DNA from: Symbiodinium natans
Lineage: Eukaryota > Sar > Dinophyceae > Suessiales > Symbiodiniaceae
Direction of reading: 5' to 3'
Length of the DNA: 64,000 nucleotides
Assembly: GCA_905221605.1 (NCBI GenBank)
Contig: CAJNDS010000019.1
Span: 190,338-254,337, forward strand
Part shown: piece after piece, positions 61,400-64,000 of the stretch
How the letters are laid out: each line of letters opens with the position of its first letter
Numbering within the stretch: position 1 is the first letter of the stretch
The notes under the pieces: model-generated
What the model was told of the DNA's origin: nothing
What the model saw: the letters and a program-made list of their open reading frames with translations, nothing else
Databases searched by the model: none
Program-made: the position numbers and the translations under genes

Positions 61400-62480
61400 T
61401 GCTTTAGATGAGCAAGACTAAGTCTCTAGGTTTGCCAACCCTTTGACGCAAGTAGCAAATTGTCATGGAGCTGTTTGAAAAGGATGGCAGTGCTGCGAGA
61501 CTGCTATTTCTGCAACTAGCTGGAGCGCAGAAAGGTTTGAACTGGTGCACCCTTTTGTCGCGCGCGCGCGCGGCGCGCTGCTCCGGTTCTATCTATACAG
61601 CATCAGCTACACGCCGCGAAATCACTCCAGGTGACGCAATGCCTGAAGAATATTTTGCGCCCAGGCAAAGATACACAGACTGCTTTCAGTCGTCTAGCCG
61701 CTAGCCGGTCTCTGAGTTCCGCGCGGCGGCTTCTCGAGCATCTTAGCAGCGCGTCGTATTTCCCTTAGACTTCTCAAGAGGACCAGATCTTGCAAGAGCA
61801 GAGCGTGTGGCACCAGTTCAAGGGTCGAGTTCCTCACTGTAGTTGATCGCGACTGCATGCTTCGCGATTCGGCATACGATTGTAGACCTGACAAACGAAG
61901 ACATTCCAAACATACATGATCACGCCTTCATTGTAGAAGTCTGGCACGGAGAACTAGGCAGGTCTGAGACGCGAACGTGCAGCGAAGCTTGGAAATTAAA
62001 AACTGTGAGCCGCCTGCTCACAAACCCTCAACACCTACGCAAGCCATATCATATCAAATCAAGCCTCAGCCACAATCCCCCAACAGCCTGCTTGTGCACA
62101 GCACGCGACACGGGCGACTTCCTTCTCAGGCAAGACAAGAGGCGACTTCCTGGCGTGCCATGATTACGACAAGGAGCTGCGCTGACGATTGCGAATAGAG
62201 GAAGAGTTGGGGCACCCTGCTCTCCCAAGCAGGCCTGCAATGCGCGCCAGATTTTACTGTCCAAATGACTTAGTCGAGCTGGCTATCCTTGCTGAGTCGT
62301 CAGAAGCTACAGATTGCTAGAAGGAGCAATCAGCCTGGCAAGGCTTACGCAGGTGCTCAACTGACGCACGCGTACCCGCTGGGAGTGCATCGCTCACATG
62401 AGAAGCGACAGTCGGCCGTATCATTTGTTGCCTTCACTTTGCACTTCAAGTCAAAGTTTGCACAGTTTCACGATTGCATC
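61400..62480. other. Repeat-free block, coding status unclear
   Basis: No telomere-type repeats. Overlapping frames of 70-106 codons occur on both strands (for example minus 61694-61909 with LLQDLVLLRSLREIRRAAKM). A CG run lies at 61559-61578. I cannot join them into a gene. Confidence 0.35.
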
Positions 62481-62895
62481 ATCCTTCAGCCTCCACTGGT
62501 GCTTCCTGCTCAATCTGTACTGTAGGTTCTGGACTTCTGGCCGCATTTGCTCCAGGAAGGCAGGTTTGTTGATGATCTACGTTTCGGAAAAAATGCGTTT
62601 CATCAAAGTGTTTGTTTGAAGGGGCCGACTGTTGTGTGGAGAGACCATCCCAGAAGCTTGCCAAAAAGTCGAAGTAGATGACAGAGGTCTCTCTTCCATC
62701 CTTGCGCCGGAGCCGAACTGAAATGCCACAAGCCTGGAGGGGCGACGACAAATGAGAATTTGGTATATCATTTATGAACGTATCCCCAAAAGGTGCGCCT
62801 GTTCTGCCTGAACGCTCGATGAAAGAGACAAGTAGTGTGTTTTCAAAAGCTTGTTTGACTACTAAAAACTTCGAGAATGTCCAACACCTGAGCAC
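62479..62895 (-). CDS. Open frame of 138 codons, unknown protein
   Basis: The longest natural-looking frame in the right end. It starts MLRCWTFSKFLVVKQAFENT, has VRLRRKDGRETSVIYFDFLA near residue 60, and ends VQIEQEAPVEAEG. Free of repeats. No domain recognised; it may be one exon of a gene that continues upstream. Confidence 0.4.
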   Translation of the reverse strand: MLRCWTFSKFLVVKQAFENTLLVSFIERSGRTGAPFGDTFINDIPNSHLSSPLQACGISVRLRRKDGRETSVIYFDFLASFWDGLSTQQSAPSNKHFDETHFFRNVDHQQTCLPGANAARSPEPTVQIEQEAPVEAEG

Positions 62896-62929
62896 TTGTG
62901 GTTCAATAGATCTGCGAAACTTGCCTTTC

Positions 62930-63003
62930 CAGAGGCTCAGGGAGGCTTTGAAGCGTCTCAGCCCCCTTCGAAAATGTAGAAGAATTCCTTCTCAAGAGGT
63001 CCT
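62930..63003. repeat. Isolated unit of the 61005-61375 repeat
   Basis: AGAGGCTCAGGGAGGCTTTG, TGTAGAAGAATTCC and AAGAGGTCC match the tandem units on the other side of the repeat-free block. Confidence 0.7.
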
Positions 63004-63102
63004 TAAACAGATAGCCTCTCGTGCTACGTGGGCAACTTACCTTGCAATGATAGGCATGCCGTGCCTGGGATAACTGGTTGCGTCGTCGTCGTCGTGGGGC
63101 GC

Positions 63103-63225
63103 AGTTTAGGGTTTAGGGTTTAGGGGTTAGGGTTTAGGGTTTAGGGTTAGCAGCACGGGGACAAGCACAACTGGGTTGGAACACGGCTGTGCCGATGAAG
63201 AAGGGTTTAGGGTTTAGGGTTCACA
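63103..63225 (+). repeat. Last short TTTAGGG arrays
   Basis: Six or seven heptamers at 63103-63150 and two at 63204-63220. Confidence 0.9.
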
Positions 63226-63289
63226 GAAATTGTCAACGTTCTGAGAGGGCTTCCGTTGTGTTTTTTTGGAAATTCGTGTCGTTCTGATT

Positions 63290-63530
63290 TCTTCGGGGGG
63301 TTGGGATGGCCGGCCACCTGAGCCTCTCTTTGGGGGTCAGGATCCTTTTGGGTCCCAGGCGCTTTTTGGGGCCCTCTTAAGGGGCTATGGCTTTTGGTCT
63401 TTTGGTGAGCGTTTTGGGACCTTTTGGGTATTTTGGAGGTGCTTTTGGGGCCTTAGGGCCTTTGAGGAGAGCCTTTGTCGGGGGCCTCCGGGCCTTTGTT
63501 TGGAGGGGCCTTTTGAAGAGTTTATTGGGA
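63290..63530 (+). repeat. Degenerate CCTTTTGGGG-like low-complexity sequence
   Basis: Repeated TTTTGGGG, CCTTTGG and GGGGCC motifs. Frames on both strands stay open because the sequence lacks A; I do not regard them as genes. Confidence 0.6.
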
Positions 63531-63670
63531 GGACTAAATTCATCCACAAAGGCCCAAAGAGAACACACATTAAAGATACCCTTCGGGTTCTCCGCGGAAC
63601 TGCACCGGTGTCTTGCCACCATGGGTGCCGGCAGAGCACAAGTCAGTGCCCTCTTATTGGTGCTTCGTGG

Positions 63671-63988
63671 CTATGCAAAGTCCTTATTTGCTGTGCGTGT
63701 GGGCGTATGTAGGCATTGAGGCGAAAAGTCAAGGATTAGTGAGCAGTGGCCCTTTCTGATCAGGCATTTTGTGGCTGGCAGTTGCCAACAAAGAGAGCAC
63801 CCAGCCAAGTATCGATAAGGGCAGAGAGCGCCGAAAGTGGCAAACAGGAGCAATGGTTCATGGAGCTTGTGTGAGATGATCCAGAAATAATGGTCTAGTA
63901 GGCCCAAAGGCAGTCCCCCCCGAGGCCTCAAAGGCGCCGAAAGGCAGCCGAGCAGGCAACCCCAAGAAAGCCCAAACAAAGGGGCCAA
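63671..63988 (-). CDS. Open frame of 105 codons near the window end, doubtful
   Basis: Minus strand. The part from HYFWIISHKLHEPLLLFATF to LILDFSPQCLHTPTRTANKD has natural composition. The plus strand is also readable in pieces. It may belong to a dispersed repeat. The window ends in a C-run just beyond it. Confidence 0.25.
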   Translation of the reverse strand: MAPLFGLSWGCLLGCLSAPLRPRGGLPLGLLDHYFWIISHKLHEPLLLFATFGALCPYRYLAGCSLCWQLPATKCLIRKGHCSLILDFSPQCLHTPTRTANKDFA

Positions 63989-64000
63989 CCCCCCCCCCCC

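Noticed and set aside
63266-63719. 148- and 110-codon frames on the plus strand
   Set aside because: Sequence is G/T-rich with repeated TTTTGGGG; open frames on both strands follow from the composition.
1-64000. tRNA, rRNA or spliced-leader RNA genes
   Set aside because: I looked for tRNA T-loop motifs and the dinoflagellate spliced-leader core (TTGGCTCAAG) by eye and found no convincing case. A covariance search could still find one.

Overview
This looks like nuclear DNA of a eukaryote with plant-type (TTTAGGG) telomere repeats, most likely a dinoflagellate. The reasons are: short exon-like islands with G/C-rich third codon positions; introns with GT and apparently GC donors; a Ty1/copia reverse-transcriptase fragment; and telomere-type repeats scattered through the whole window. 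I saw no bacterial operon, rRNA, tRNA or CRISPR array. The genus cannot be fixed from this sequence.

Layout. From 1 to about 60200 the window is a mosaic of three materials. (1) Tens of short arrays of CCCTAAA or TTTAGGG and variants, in both orientations. (2) Small dispersed elements of about 90-210 bp, falling into at least five families; most have terminal inverted repeats, so they look like MITEs. (3) Short unique islands of 22-110 bp (one of 324 bp) that read as exons, with AG acceptors, GT or GC donors, open frames and G/C-biased third positions. Most exon candidates between 17000 and 57000 lie on the minus strand. Phase-compatible minus-strand chains are 18776-18149, 27987-24879, 42134-40676, 40503-39306 and 47184-46810. 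A short plus-strand chain lies at 15194-15527. Typically an island has CCCTAAA on its left and TTTAGGG on its right. In transcript sense the introns therefore tend to start with TTTAGGG and end with CCCTAAA, and several donors are the repeat itself (G|GTTTAGGG).

Special regions. A six-copy 105-bp satellite (42721-43350) lies exactly between two long direct repeats (42495-42722 and 43350-43614). It is followed by an AT-rich tract, then a ten-copy 54-bp satellite that carries a telomere motif in each unit, then about 89 C residues. From 60200 to 63080 the character changes: telomere-type arrays are absent, there are AT-rich degenerate repeats, an 80-100 bp repeat unit, and one longer minus-strand open frame. 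Telomere-type arrays return briefly at 63100.

Gene functions are mostly unrecognised because only exon pieces are visible. The clearest hints are a copia reverse-transcriptase fragment (20155-20445), two consecutive exons that together make a four-cysteine zinc ribbon (47184-46810), an IBR/RING-like cysteine/histidine exon (40111-40200), and two exons encoding membrane-helix-like segments (23219-23285 and 56529-56580). Exon limits are predictions by eye and have not been checked against transcripts.
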